Below, in pieces: positions 34,866-45,084 of a stretch of 64,000 bases of DNA (position 1 is its first letter; each line of letters begins with the position of its first letter). The notes under the pieces are model-generated. The model was given only the letters and a program-made list of their open reading frames with translations, was not told the DNA's origin and did no database searches. Source of the stretch: Psychromonas algarum. Its GTDB lineage: Bacteria; Pseudomonadota; Gammaproteobacteria; Enterobacterales; Psychromonadaceae. The position numbers and the translations under genes were made by a program. Location: contig NZ_SNUW01000010.1 of the NCBI RefSeq assembly GCF_004376845.1, forward strand, positions 1 through 64,000, written 5' to 3'.

Positions 34866-36323
34866 TTAGTTTTTCCAGAATACTGGTGTAAACAACACCA
34901 ATAAAGTAAATACTTCTAATCTCCCAAATAACATCGCAATAATCATTACCCATTTTGATGCGTCGCTAACATCGTTAAAATGTAAAGCAACTTCACCTAA
35001 ACCTGGTCCAAGATTGTTGAGCATAGCAACAACAGAAGAGAAGGCGCTGAGCTCGTCCATACCTGTCATTAATAGAGCCAACATACAAAGAATAAAAACC
35101 AAAGCATAGGTTGAGAAAAATCCCCATACGGCTTCTATTACTCTATCGGGCAAGGCTTTATCACCTAATTTTATTTTATAAACCGCTTTAGGGTGAACTA
35201 AACGTTTCAGCTCTCGCTGCCCTTGTAAATTTAGTAACAACACACGGATCACTTTTAAACCACCACCCGTTGACCCTGCACAACCACCGATAAAACTGGC
35301 AAATATTAATAATACAGGTAAAAACAAAGGCCATTCGGAGAAAGAAGTTGTTGTGAAACCTGCTGTTGTAGAAATTGAAACGGCTTGGAATAAAGCATGT
35401 GAAAAAGTCGTTTCTATGGTGTCATAAACATCATTCCCCATTAACATCCAAAAACAGATAACCGTTAAGGCAACTTGAATAAAGACAAATGCGCGCACTT
35501 CTGGATCTTTACTATAAACATCAAAACTGAATTTTTTGGCTGAGAAAGCGGCAAAATGTAATGCATAGTTGATCCCTGAGATAATCAAAAATACAACAGT
35601 AATAGTATTAACAACATGACTATCGAAATGCCCCATACTATCGTCATAAGTTGAAAAACCACCAATAGAAACAGTGGAAAAACTATGCCCTAACGCATCA
35701 AATAACGACATGCCAGCAAGCCAAAATGCAAGCATACAAGCAACGGTTAAACACAGATAAATGTACCACAGTGCTTTTGCTGTTTCGGCAATTCTCGGAG
35801 TCATTTTGGCATCTTTTACCGGGCCTGGCATTTCTGCCCGATATAACTGCATTCCACCGATACCTAACATAGGTAAAACTGCAACGGCTAATACAATGAT
35901 CCCCATTCCACCAAACCACTGCAGCATTTGGCGATAAAATAGAATTGATTTAGGTAATGCATCTAAACCAGAAATAGTTGTTGCGCCGGTAGTGGTCAAA
36001 CCTGAAAAAGATTCAAAAAATGCCGTGGCGACATTCATATCTACACTGGAACTCATTAAAAAAGGAATTGCTCCTACACTGCCTAATGTTGCCCAAAATA
36101 AGACAACAATTAAAAAACCTTCTCGGGCTTTTAACTCTTTTTTATGGCGACGATTGGGGATCCAAAAGAAAAAACCAATCAATAAAGTGACAAAAAAAGC
36201 AGCCAAAAAATCATTGCCACCACCATCTTGATAAATGTAGGCAATAAAAACAGGCGGTAACATGGTGAGACTAAATAAGCCGATCAACATGGCAACAATT
36301 CTTATAATCGAACGGATAGCCAC
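34866..36323 (-). CDS. trkH: Trk system potassium uptake protein TrkH
   Basis: The K+-translocating membrane subunit of the TrkAH system, which needs the cytoplasmic NAD-binding TrkA encoded elsewhere. The 485-aa protein has about ten membrane helices and four degenerate selectivity-filter segments, including SGLTTTGATTISG, STVSIGGFSTYD, STTAGFTTTSF and NNLGPGLGEV. Length and C-terminal RLEVFTLLVLFTP match TrkH. It starts 12 bp after yigZ in the same operon. Confidence 0.95.
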   Translation of the reverse strand: MAIRSIIRIVAMLIGLFSLTMLPPVFIAYIYQDGGGNDFLAAFFVTLLIGFFFWIPNRRHKKELKAREGFLIVVLFWATLGSVGAIPFLMSSSVDMNVATAFFESFSGLTTTGATTISGLDALPKSILFYRQMLQWFGGMGIIVLAVAVLPMLGIGGMQLYRAEMPGPVKDAKMTPRIAETAKALWYIYLCLTVACMLAFWLAGMSLFDALGHSFSTVSIGGFSTYDDSMGHFDSHVVNTITVVFLIISGINYALHFAAFSAKKFSFDVYSKDPEVRAFVFIQVALTVICFWMLMGNDVYDTIETTFSHALFQAVSISTTAGFTTTSFSEWPLFLPVLLIFASFIGGCAGSTGGGLKVIRVLLLNLQGQRELKRLVHPKAVYKIKLGDKALPDRVIEAVWGFFSTYALVFILCMLALLMTGMDELSAFSSVVAMLNNLGPGLGEVALHFNDVSDASKWVMIIAMLFGRLEVFTLLVLFTPVFWKN

Positions 36324-36335
36324 TAGATATTCCAG

Positions 36336-36959
36336 CTAAATAGAAGTATTAATTTTTTTTGCAATGACTTGTCCCTGCAACAATGACTGTAACTTTTCCT
36401 TGAACAACACTACCTGTTCATTATCAACTTCGATGAACGCTTCAATTGTTTGTTGATAATCAACATTGATGATACGCCCAGATATACTGGATAATAAACT
36501 TTCTATGGTAGCCATTTGAGCATAATCACATTGTAACTGAAATTGTTGAAAAAAACGCTTTTCAGTTTTAGGCATAGTTGGGCACAATTGTTGTAAACCA
36601 TTGCTATAAGCTCGCACCAAACCACCAGTACCTAATTTAATTCCCCCTGAATAACGAACCACAACGGCAACCATTTCACCCACTTCAGTTCCTTGTAGTA
36701 CTGCGAGCATTGGTTTTCCTGCGGTACCTTTAGGCTCTCCATCATCACTACACCCCATATTGACACTGTCTTTAGGACTACCACCAATATAAGCCCAACA
36801 ATGATGACGCGCATCTTTATGCAATATTTTTATTTCACTTAAAAATTGCATAGCAGCTTCTTTACCTTTTGCTGGGTGAATAAAGGTTAAAAAGCGGCTC
36901 TTTTTTATCTCTTCTTGAAAAAAGACGGGTTGCTCTAAAATAAGGTAAGGTTTATTCAC
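36336..36959 (-). CDS. yigZ: YigZ / IMPACT family protein
   Basis: A 207-aa protein of the UPF0029/IMPACT family. KSRFLTFIHPAKG, DARHHCWAYIGG, DDGEPKGTAGKPML and VVVRYSGGIKLGTGGLVRAY are the family signatures, followed by a ferredoxin-like C-terminal domain from about residue 140. Eukaryotic IMPACT proteins modulate translation-stress signalling; the bacterial role is not settled. It overlaps the upstream rhodanese gene by 8 bp and precedes trkH as in E. coli. Confidence 0.93.
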   Translation of the reverse strand: MNKPYLILEQPVFFQEEIKKSRFLTFIHPAKGKEAAMQFLSEIKILHKDARHHCWAYIGGSPKDSVNMGCSDDGEPKGTAGKPMLAVLQGTEVGEMVAVVVRYSGGIKLGTGGLVRAYSNGLQQLCPTMPKTEKRFFQQFQLQCDYAQMATIESLLSSISGRIINVDYQQTIEAFIEVDNEQVVLFKEKLQSLLQGQVIAKKINTSI

Positions 36960-37350
36960 TTTGAACAGGTAAACCTTGTGCTTGCCACGCTATAAAACCT
37001 CCAGCTACCGAATAAACATTTTGATAGCCCATTTGTTGCAATGAAGCAGCAGCTAAGACACTACGAGCACCAGAACGGCAAATTAAATAAATAGGCAATT
37101 GTGCTGCAGAAGGTATTTCTTTAATAAGTGATTGATAGAGTGGTAAACCAGTTAATTGCATTTCTAATACACCACGCGGGACTAATTGACTTCCAACAGG
37201 GTAACCTGCAGCGGTTTCTTTAGGCTCTCGAATATCAATAAATAACAGCGGTTGTTGTTGCTGCTGTAAACACTGAGCTGTTGTTACACAATCCACTTCG
37301 TTGACTTGAGCACGTAATGAATCAACCAAGCCTTTCCCATCTAAAATCAT
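36952..37350 (-). CDS. Rhodanese-like domain protein
   Basis: A 132-aa single rhodanese domain. The active loop CRSGARS (Cys near residue 90) has the six-residue length typical of sulfurtransferases, and IDIREPKETAAGYPVGSQLVPRG is the N-terminal CH2A-like motif. It is a probable sulfur carrier or sulfane-sulfur transferase, cytoplasmic by lack of a signal peptide. Its 3' end overlaps yigZ and its 5' end lies 10 bp from plsB, so it belongs to the same transcript. Confidence 0.88.
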   Translation of the reverse strand: MILDGKGLVDSLRAQVNEVDCVTTAQCLQQQQQPLLFIDIREPKETAAGYPVGSQLVPRGVLEMQLTGLPLYQSLIKEIPSAAQLPIYLICRSGARSVLAAASLQQMGYQNVYSVAGGFIAWQAQGLPVQSE

Positions 37351-37360
37351 TTGTTAATTC

Positions 37361-39685
37361 CTATTCAATTGATAAATAAGTTAATAGTTTTTCAACATGT
37401 GCTTGTTGTAATGTATTTCTATCAAGCTGTTTAATAAATACATTAATCACTTTTGCATCAAAAGGTTCAAGACTTTTATCTAATAAATTTTCTTTAGTTG
37501 CTTCTAATAAGACAAGATCACTTTGTTCAAAGTCCTTCTGTAACAATGACAGAACACAATAATAACGTGCTCTAGTCTCATGCAAATGAGCGCTTAAAAC
37601 TTGTAAAGAAGGCAATTCAATCGGTGTAATAATATCATTATCAAAACGAATTATGCCTCTCTCCATAAATTGTTCAAGTAATCCCAAAACAACCTCTTTA
37701 AATGTTCCTTTTAAAGGCGTCAAAAAATATTCCGCTGCAACAAAAGTATATAACTCATCTAATAAGGTAATAAGAGCCTGAACATCTATTTTATCTTTCC
37801 CATCAGCAAGTTTTAAGATGCCAAAGCTAATGAGTGAAGGTAACGCAAATACATGAATAATCGTATTACGATAATAAGTGAGATGAGTACTCTGTTGATG
37901 ATCACAACTCACGACATGATTTAACTCTGAAAATTTATGCATTGCTAAAGCTTGCTGGTAAATCAGTTCAGGGGCTTGCTCTGGATAGGTAATATCAGTA
38001 CTTTTAGCCGTATATGCTAACAACTGTTGATGCAATTGTAATAAGGTTAACATGCGTTGTTTACCTAGCTGACCATTTTCATTTGCTAATAAAATCGCGC
38101 TACACAAAGGTAATGCATTAACCGCAGTGGCATGATTAATTCCTTGCATCACGTTTGTTGCAAGATGATTAACTTGCGCTGTAAATTGTTGTGTTGATAA
38201 TGGACTTTCTCGCCATTTGGGTTGTTGCTGATCGAGATAATGTTTAAGGTTAATAGGCTCACCAAAATTCACAAATGCACGTCCAAAATTACGTAGCTTT
38301 TTAATAATCCCTAATACCTGCCATGCACTTTCTTTTTCTTTTTTCTGCCCAGACAATTCCTTCATATAAGTGCTCACTTCCATGATATGGTCATAACCAA
38401 TATAAACAGGCACAATTATCACATTACGTTCAGGTTGTTCTAAAAAGGTTTGTAAACTCATCGCCAACAAACCAGTTTTTGCAGGTAATAATCGTCCCGT
38501 TCTGCTACGCCCACCCTCAGTAAAGAACTCAATGGGATAACCTTGTTTAAATAACATCGCAAAATAAGCTTTAAACACTTTTGCGTAAAGCGGATCATCT
38601 TTAAAACTACGCCGTAAAAAGAAAGCACCAGAACGTCTAAAAACACTACCAGCAGGGAAGAAATTTAGGTTGACTCCAGCAGCAATATGCGGAGGCATAA
38701 GTCCTTCAGAATACAATAAATAAGAAAGTAATAAATAATCCATGTGGCTTCGATGACATGGCATATAAATTATTTCAGCACCACTTTGTGTGGCGTCCCG
38801 TACTTGTTGCGCATGATTAACTTCAATACCTTGATAAATACCATGCCAAACTTTTGATAAAAAAGCACGAAAGAAACGTAAAAAACGATAAGAAAAATTA
38901 CTACTGATCTCTTCTAAATAAGAATGACACTGTTGACGTACTACAGCTTCTTTTTCTGATGTTTCAGCACAATGTTGAAGGATCATTTCCTGCATCATTG
39001 GGCTTGCAATAACCTTTTTAATCATCGCTTTACGATCAGGAATTTGCGGACCACGACTCGAACGCTGCTGAGTACTAAAATAATGTAATGCAACACGAGC
39101 AAGTTTATAAGCTTGTTGTTTTGAACCTTTATTTTTATCCATTAATTTACGCACTGAAATAGGCGCATTAAAGCGTACTAAGTGGTCTTTTCCTGTGCGA
39201 ATAATTAAGCTGATTTTTTTAAAATAACTTGGATTACTGTGTCCTGAAAAAGCTTTTCGAAGATTTTCTTTGCCAGGGTTTCTTCCCCAAAAAAAAGTAA
39301 CAGGGACAAGTTGAATGTCTAGTTCTGCATGCTCTTGATGTAGATTTAATAATTGTTGGTATTGCGCAAGATAAAGCGATTGCTCTTGTTTAAGCGAGCT
39401 TTTTTTAAAGAAGTAGCCATTGTGTAAGTAAATAACAGCGGATAACTCAGTATTATGAATACTAATGGATTGATAAGGATCGGGCAAAGCAAGTTCTGCA
39501 CAAGCTTTTGTTAATGCTAAGAGATCACTCCTACTATTTTGATCTAATACATAAATAATTGGTCGAGATAGATCTAACTTTAATTCAGTAAGTGGATTAT
39601 GCGGAACAACCACACTATTTACCCAGAATCGATTCACTATTCTTGACCAAAAAGAACCTTTAACTAACACAGACTTTCCTTTCAT
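37361..39685 (-). CDS. plsB: Glycerol-3-phosphate 1-O-acyltransferase PlsB
   Basis: An inner-membrane enzyme that acylates sn-glycerol-3-phosphate at position 1, opening phospholipid synthesis. At 774 aa it is slightly shorter than E. coli PlsB (807). The catalytic H-x4-D box is H311 RSHM D316 in MPCHRSHMDY; the G3P-binding FFTEGGRSRTGRLL and IIVPVYIGYD blocks follow. First gene of the plsB-rhodanese-yigZ-trkH-hemG run. plsY and uppP elsewhere in the window serve related lipid steps. Confidence 0.95.
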   Translation of the reverse strand: MKGKSVLVKGSFWSRIVNRFWVNSVVVPHNPLTELKLDLSRPIIYVLDQNSRSDLLALTKACAELALPDPYQSISIHNTELSAVIYLHNGYFFKKSSLKQEQSLYLAQYQQLLNLHQEHAELDIQLVPVTFFWGRNPGKENLRKAFSGHSNPSYFKKISLIIRTGKDHLVRFNAPISVRKLMDKNKGSKQQAYKLARVALHYFSTQQRSSRGPQIPDRKAMIKKVIASPMMQEMILQHCAETSEKEAVVRQQCHSYLEEISSNFSYRFLRFFRAFLSKVWHGIYQGIEVNHAQQVRDATQSGAEIIYMPCHRSHMDYLLLSYLLYSEGLMPPHIAAGVNLNFFPAGSVFRRSGAFFLRRSFKDDPLYAKVFKAYFAMLFKQGYPIEFFTEGGRSRTGRLLPAKTGLLAMSLQTFLEQPERNVIIVPVYIGYDHIMEVSTYMKELSGQKKEKESAWQVLGIIKKLRNFGRAFVNFGEPINLKHYLDQQQPKWRESPLSTQQFTAQVNHLATNVMQGINHATAVNALPLCSAILLANENGQLGKQRMLTLLQLHQQLLAYTAKSTDITYPEQAPELIYQQALAMHKFSELNHVVSCDHQQSTHLTYYRNTIIHVFALPSLISFGILKLADGKDKIDVQALITLLDELYTFVAAEYFLTPLKGTFKEVVLGLLEQFMERGIIRFDNDIITPIELPSLQVLSAHLHETRARYYCVLSLLQKDFEQSDLVLLEATKENLLDKSLEPFDAKVINVFIKQLDRNTLQQAHVEKLLTYLSIE

Positions 39686-39983
39686 ATTTCACTTCATTTC
39701 GGCTGCAGTCTAGCATACAAGGTAAGGTCGTATAGGCATACGAAGGTGGTTCTGCGATAAATAGCAAATGATTAAAATAAATAAATCGCAGATGAAGGAT
39801 CTAGCAATAATTAAAAATGCGTATGATAGGCAATCGTTCACCTTTAATTATTCTTATAAAAGCAGTAATATCAGCAACACATTAGATAGAGTAAGCACAT
39901 AAATTCAATCGCTTTATTCTTAACCGCAACCATTTGGATTAAAATCCCTTTTTTAACCCATTCAACCAGTTTAGGATTTAAAA

Positions 39984-41384
39984 ATGGCGGACAAACCTGC
40001 TTTTACAACCAACAAAAGTAAAACCATTTCTCCAATCAAAACAGTGCCTCATTCATTTGAAGCTGAACAAGCGGTTATTGGTGGCTTATTATTAGATAAC
40101 GATACATGGTCTGATGTTTCTGAGAGAGTAGTTGACCGTGATTTTTACACTCGTGCACATCGTCTTATTTTTTCCACCATTGAAAAACTAAGTAGTAATG
40201 ATGTTCCTGTCGATATTGTTACATTATCTGAAAAATTAGAAGATACACAGGAATTAGAAGGCATAGGCGGTATTGCTTATTTAGCCGAACTATTACAAAA
40301 CACACCTAGTGCAGCCAATATTAACAATTACGCAGATATTGTTCGTGAACGAGCAATTGTACGAGAGTTAATTGGTGTTGCTAATGATATAGCCGAAGCT
40401 GGTTATGATACTGAAGGCCGAGATAGTGCTGAACTTTTAGATTTTGCCGAAACTAAAGTGTTCCAAATTGCAGAAGCTCGAAGCAATCAGAATGAAGGCC
40501 CACAACCAATTAAAGACATCCTGAAAGAGACTGTCGCTAAAATTGATGACCTTTGTAAAAACCCTCGTGATGGTATCACAGGGTTATCTTCTGGTTATAA
40601 CGACTTAGATCAAATGACTACGGGCTTTCAGCCGGGTGATTTAATCATTGTGGCTGCACGTCCTTCAATGGGTAAAACAACATTTGCAATGAATCTAGCT
40701 GAACATGCAGCATTGAATGCAGATAAACCAACCATTATTTTCTCATTAGAGATGCCCTCAGACCAGATTATGAATCGTATGCTGGCTTCATTAGGGCGCA
40801 TCGACCAAGGTAAAATTCGTACCGGTCAATTAGATGAAAATGATTGGGCTTCATTATCTTCAACCATGTCTATTTTATTAGATCGCGGTAAAATGTTTAT
40901 CGATGATAGTTCAGGTTTAACCCCCACTGAATTACGCTCTAGAGCACGTCGAATAGCACGTGATCATGGTGGAGTAAGTATGATCATGGTCGATTATTTA
41001 CAACTGATGCGTGTTCCTTCTTTAAGTGAAAACCGTACCTTAGAAATATCTGAAATATCACGTTCTTTAAAAGCGCTAGCAAAAGAATTACGCTGCCCAG
41101 TAATTGCGTTATCACAGCTCAACCGTGGCCTTGAACAACGAGCAGATAAACGTCCAATTAACTCAGACTTACGTGAATCGGGCGCAATCGAGCAAGATGC
41201 CGATTTAATTATGTTTATTTATCGTGATGAGGTTTATCACGAAGAGAGTGAGCACAAAGGTATCGCTGAAATCATTATTGGTAAACAACGTAACGGCCCT
41301 ATTGGTAAAGTACGCTTAACATTCCAAGGACGTTATTCTCGTTTTGATGATTACACTGGCACAGCCTACCATGGTGATGAATAG
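39984..41384 (+). CDS. dnaB: Replicative DNA helicase DnaB
   Basis: The hexameric 5'-3' helicase of the replication fork. The N-terminal domain begins PHSFEAEQAVIGGLLLDN; after the linker the RecA-like domain holds Walker A ARPSMGKTTFAMN, Walker B MIMVDYLQLM and the C-terminal SDLRESGAIEQDADLIMFIYRDE. At 466 aa and without intein or insertion it is an ordinary DnaB. alr starts two bases after the stop, the dnaB-alr pairing typical of gammaproteobacteria. Confidence 0.97.
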   Translation: MADKPAFTTNKSKTISPIKTVPHSFEAEQAVIGGLLLDNDTWSDVSERVVDRDFYTRAHRLIFSTIEKLSSNDVPVDIVTLSEKLEDTQELEGIGGIAYLAELLQNTPSAANINNYADIVRERAIVRELIGVANDIAEAGYDTEGRDSAELLDFAETKVFQIAEARSNQNEGPQPIKDILKETVAKIDDLCKNPRDGITGLSSGYNDLDQMTTGFQPGDLIIVAARPSMGKTTFAMNLAEHAALNADKPTIIFSLEMPSDQIMNRMLASLGRIDQGKIRTGQLDENDWASLSSTMSILLDRGKMFIDDSSGLTPTELRSRARRIARDHGGVSMIMVDYLQLMRVPSLSENRTLEISEISRSLKALAKELRCPVIALSQLNRGLEQRADKRPINSDLRESGAIEQDADLIMFIYRDEVYHEESEHKGIAEIIIGKQRNGPIGKVRLTFQGRYSRFDDYTGTAYHGDE

Positions 41385-41386
41385 TA

Positions 41387-42490
41387 ATGATGGACATCGT
41401 ACAAAAAGACACAACGTATGCTGAGATCAATCTCAGCGCATTACAGCACAATATAAAAATATTAAAACAACATGCACCACAGTCAAAAGTAGTGGCTATC
41501 ATTAAAGCAAATGCTTATGGGCATGGCATGTTAAAACTAGCTGAACAGCTACAAATATCCCAACAAGTCCATGCTTTAGGTGTTGCTCGTTTAGGTGAAG
41601 CACTGCAATTGCGTGAAGCAGGGATTCGATTACCCATTATTTTGTTAGAAGGTTTTTTTAACAATAGTGACTTACCTTTGTTAGCTGAACATCAATTGCA
41701 AACGGTTATCCATTCACAGGATCAATTACAAGGACTGTTAAACAGTGATTTAACAGAAAAATTAACGATTTGGTTAAAACTTGATACCGGCATGCATCGT
41801 TTAGGTTTTCACCCTTCTGAATTTAATCGCACCTTAGAAATATTAAAAAACACAAAAAAAATACAGCAACCTGTTAATTTCATTACACATTTCAACAGTG
41901 CTGATGAATTAGACAACCCAATCACAACACCACAAATTCAATTATTTAAAACACAAACGGCAAATCAACCGGGTTTATGCTCTTTAGCAAATAGTGCAGG
42001 TGTATTAGCTTGGCCAGAAGCGCATGCAGATATGATCCGTCCAGGTATTGCAATGTACGGTGTTTCACCATTTCCTGATAAATCATCTAACGAACTGCAA
42101 TTAAAACCAGTCATGACATTAAAATCCCATTTAATTGCAGTCAGACAACATAGCGTCGGAGAATCTGTTGGTTATGGAGCAAGTTGGACTGCACAAGAAA
42201 ATACAATCTTAGGGGTTATTGCTGTGGGTTATGGAGATGGTTACCCAAGAATGGCTCCAGCGGGAACACCTATTTTAGTTAATGGACGAATAGTACCTAT
42301 TGTGGGTCGAGTTTCTATGGATATGATCACCGTGGATCTAGGTATAAATAGTAATGACCGAGTAGGTGACGATGTAGTTTTATGGGGAGAAGGATTACCA
42401 GTAGAGCTTGTAGCCAAGCATATCGGTACGGTAGCCTATGAATTAGTCACTAAGTTAACTGTTCGCGTCCCATTAAGTTATTGTGAATAA
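41387..42490 (+). CDS. alr: Alanine racemase
   Basis: A PLP enzyme interconverting L- and D-alanine for peptidoglycan. The cofactor lysine is in AIIKANAYGHG (Lys40), the catalytic tyrosine in VGYGASW, and the GRVSMDMITVDL segment is at the C-terminal domain. At 367 aa it is family-typical. Tandem ATG codons make the exact start ambiguous by one residue. Co-transcribed with dnaB and probably continuing into menC 18 bp downstream. Confidence 0.95.
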   Translation: MMDIVQKDTTYAEINLSALQHNIKILKQHAPQSKVVAIIKANAYGHGMLKLAEQLQISQQVHALGVARLGEALQLREAGIRLPIILLEGFFNNSDLPLLAEHQLQTVIHSQDQLQGLLNSDLTEKLTIWLKLDTGMHRLGFHPSEFNRTLEILKNTKKIQQPVNFITHFNSADELDNPITTPQIQLFKTQTANQPGLCSLANSAGVLAWPEAHADMIRPGIAMYGVSPFPDKSSNELQLKPVMTLKSHLIAVRQHSVGESVGYGASWTAQENTILGVIAVGYGDGYPRMAPAGTPILVNGRIVPIVGRVSMDMITVDLGINSNDRVGDDVVLWGEGLPVELVAKHIGTVAYELVTKLTVRVPLSYCE

Positions 42491-42508
42491 CGATAATGGC
42501 GATAGATC

Positions 42509-43528
42509 ATGAACAAGCTTAATAATCACTTTGATATTACAAATAAACAATTAAGCTTGTATCGTTTTTCAATACCTTTTAAAAAAGCCATCAACTTTAA
42601 AGGGCAGCAATTAAAAACACGTGAAGGATTATGGTTAGTTGAGCAACAATCTCAAGGGCCAGACATCATAGGTGAAATGAGCCCTCTCCCAGGTTTCAGT
42701 CAAGAAACATTAGCTGAATGTGAAGCGCAAATATTAACGCTGTTACAACAAAAAAACACCTTAGACTTCTCCGACTTATTAGCCAGTGTCAGCTTTGCTT
42801 TATTTTGTTTACAACAACAAATCCCATGGAATAATGAATCAATTAATACAACTAAACTTAATAATATTCCTTTATTACAAGGTAATTTATCTGAGATCAT
42901 TAAGCGCTATCAATTATTAAACAGCCCTAAACAAGTGAAACTAAAAGTTGCACGTGTATCTGCAATAGAAGATATTGCCATAATACAAAGCTTAATCACG
43001 ATTAACCCAGATATACGCTTTCGATTAGATGCAAATCAGCAATGGTCTTTGAAGCAATACACTAGTTTTTTAACAGCAATAGATGGTCAATATCTTAACA
43101 ATATTGATTACATTGAAGAGCCTACCGCTTCATTAACTGACAATATTGCATTATCTGAAAAATTTAACGTCAAAATAGGATTAGATGAAAGTTTATTGTG
43201 CAATCCTATATTACCCACTAGTCCATGTATTAAAGCATTTATTATAAAACCTACTTTAATTGGTGATATGGCACGTATTAAGACACTACTAAAACATGCC
43301 CAACAACAACAATTAGAAGTGAGTGTTAGTGCAAGTTTTGAGTCTCCGATTGCACTTAAACAGCTACATTATCTCGCATTACAATGGCAACAAGAATTTC
43401 AATTACCAATACATTTAGGGCTAGATACTTTGGCTGCATTTGATGATCCAATAGCCACAAAAAATACTCATGATACCAACTTAATAACTCATTTATTAAC
43501 ACAGGCAACCTGCTTATGGCACTCTTAA
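42509..43528 (+). CDS. menC: o-Succinylbenzoate synthase MenC
   Basis: An enolase-superfamily enzyme that dehydrates SHCHC to o-succinylbenzoate in menaquinone synthesis. KLKVAR holds the KxK catalytic lysine near residue 145. Metal ligands are in RFRLDANQQW (Asp), YIEEPT (Glu) and GLDESL (Asp), with a later Lys in AFIIKPTLIG. At 339 aa it fits the gammaproteobacterial type. The menE start lies 13 bp inside its 3' end. Other men genes are not in this window. Confidence 0.9.
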   Translation: MNKLNNHFDITNKQLSLYRFSIPFKKAINFKGQQLKTREGLWLVEQQSQGPDIIGEMSPLPGFSQETLAECEAQILTLLQQKNTLDFSDLLASVSFALFCLQQQIPWNNESINTTKLNNIPLLQGNLSEIIKRYQLLNSPKQVKLKVARVSAIEDIAIIQSLITINPDIRFRLDANQQWSLKQYTSFLTAIDGQYLNNIDYIEEPTASLTDNIALSEKFNVKIGLDESLLCNPILPTSPCIKAFIIKPTLIGDMARIKTLLKHAQQQQLEVSVSASFESPIALKQLHYLALQWQQEFQLPIHLGLDTLAAFDDPIATKNTHDTNLITHLLTQATCLWHS

Positions 43529-44955
43529 TAAATTATTGTCCCGTACGCTGGCAAGCAGTCCATCATAGTCAATCGATTGCATTACAAGATGATCAAAAAC
43601 AGTTAACTTTTTTGCAAGTTGATCAATTATTAAATAGCTTACAAAAACAGTTATCTAAAAAAATTGGGCAATCAGATGAACAACAAGTTATTCGACTTGT
43701 TTGTATTGCAAGTAACAGTGTTAAACTCATTTTATTGCAATTGTTATGTATACGCCTTGGTTGGTTATTTTGTCCATTAAACCCTCGTTTTACCCAATCA
43801 GAAATACAACAAAGGTTAACAATATTAAATAGCCCTTATTGCTGGGTTGATGAATGCAATAAGCAAACTGCAGAACATGCTCGATTTAATACATTACAAC
43901 TTGATTTTTCATTACAAAACATCTTCATAGAAGAGCCTATTAAGCAGCTTATTATTTCTCCTATACAAGCCTGTAATATTATATTTACATCAGGTAGCAG
44001 TGGTTTTCCAAAAGCGATTGTACACAATTATCAAAATCATTTTTTTAGCGCGTTAGGCTCTCAAAAATTGATTCCACTTACACCTCATGAGCATAATTTA
44101 TTATCTTTACCTTTATTTCATATTGGTGGTTATGCCACAGTAATTCGCTCTATTATTGCAGGTGCTTGTATCCATCTAACACAATCACCATTAACACTTT
44201 CGCTATTACAAGAGCGTTCAATCACACACATTTCATTAGTATCAACGCAGCTTATACGTTTATTAACAGAGCCATTATTTATTGCGGAAAAATCTACAAT
44301 TAAGCACCTATTATTAGGTGGTAGTGCATTTTCAAAACATTTATTAAGTACGGTTGAGGAGCGAGGCTTTAATTATCATCTTAGTTACGGTAGTACTGAA
44401 ATGGCTTCTCAGATTGCAACCTCTACCAACAATAGCGAATTAAAAATATTGCCTCATAGGGAAATTAAGATACAAGAGGGCGAGATATTATTACGAGGAA
44501 AAACCCGTTTTATTGCTTACTTTCAAGACCAAGGATTTATTAATATAGATGAAAAACAATGGGTTAAAAGCGGAGATACAGGAGCCTTAAACAAGTCTGT
44601 CCTACAAGTTTCCGGGCGTAAAGATAGGCAATTTATTAGTGGCGGTGAAAATATTATACCGGAGGAAATTGAACGGGTTTGTTTGCAACTAACACAAGTC
44701 AAACAGGCTTATATCTGTCCCATCGCAGACAAGCAATATGGGCAAAGAATGGTGTTATTTGTTGCTTTTAATAACCCAGAAAATAAAGAATTTGAAAAAC
44801 AAATACAACAACTTAAAAGTCATTTAGAAAAAAACTTAACTCGCTTTAAGCGACCAGAACATTACTTTCCTTGGCCTCTATTAACAGAAGCTCAGACACT
44901 AAAAATTCCCAAGCAAGCTTTCCAAACAATATTAAAAGAGCAAGGATTGTACTAA
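43516..44955 (+). CDS. menE: o-Succinylbenzoate-CoA ligase MenE
   Basis: An AMP-forming acyl-CoA synthetase that activates o-succinylbenzoate in menaquinone synthesis. The 479-aa protein has the P-loop-like IIFTSGSSGFPKAIVH, the A5-type motif YGSTEMASQ, SGDTGAL and the SGRKDRQFISGGENIIPEEIE hinge region. The conserved catalytic Lys is in LKIPKQAF near the C-terminus. Its overlap with menC and the biosynthetic logic support MenE over other acyl-CoA ligases. Confidence 0.92.
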   Translation: MALLINYCPVRWQAVHHSQSIALQDDQKQLTFLQVDQLLNSLQKQLSKKIGQSDEQQVIRLVCIASNSVKLILLQLLCIRLGWLFCPLNPRFTQSEIQQRLTILNSPYCWVDECNKQTAEHARFNTLQLDFSLQNIFIEEPIKQLIISPIQACNIIFTSGSSGFPKAIVHNYQNHFFSALGSQKLIPLTPHEHNLLSLPLFHIGGYATVIRSIIAGACIHLTQSPLTLSLLQERSITHISLVSTQLIRLLTEPLFIAEKSTIKHLLLGGSAFSKHLLSTVEERGFNYHLSYGSTEMASQIATSTNNSELKILPHREIKIQEGEILLRGKTRFIAYFQDQGFINIDEKQWVKSGDTGALNKSVLQVSGRKDRQFISGGENIIPEEIERVCLQLTQVKQAYICPIADKQYGQRMVLFVAFNNPENKEFEKQIQQLKSHLEKNLTRFKRPEHYFPWPLLTEAQTLKIPKQAFQTILKEQGLY

Positions 44956-45084
44956 CCACAATACATAGCTAATCAATATTAATTTAATCAAATTTGTAAA
45001 AGGACTCAAAAAAGATCATCTGCAAAATAGGTATTTATCATAATATTCGGTAGAATAATTTTTCTTCAGGCTAGAGAGTAGATT

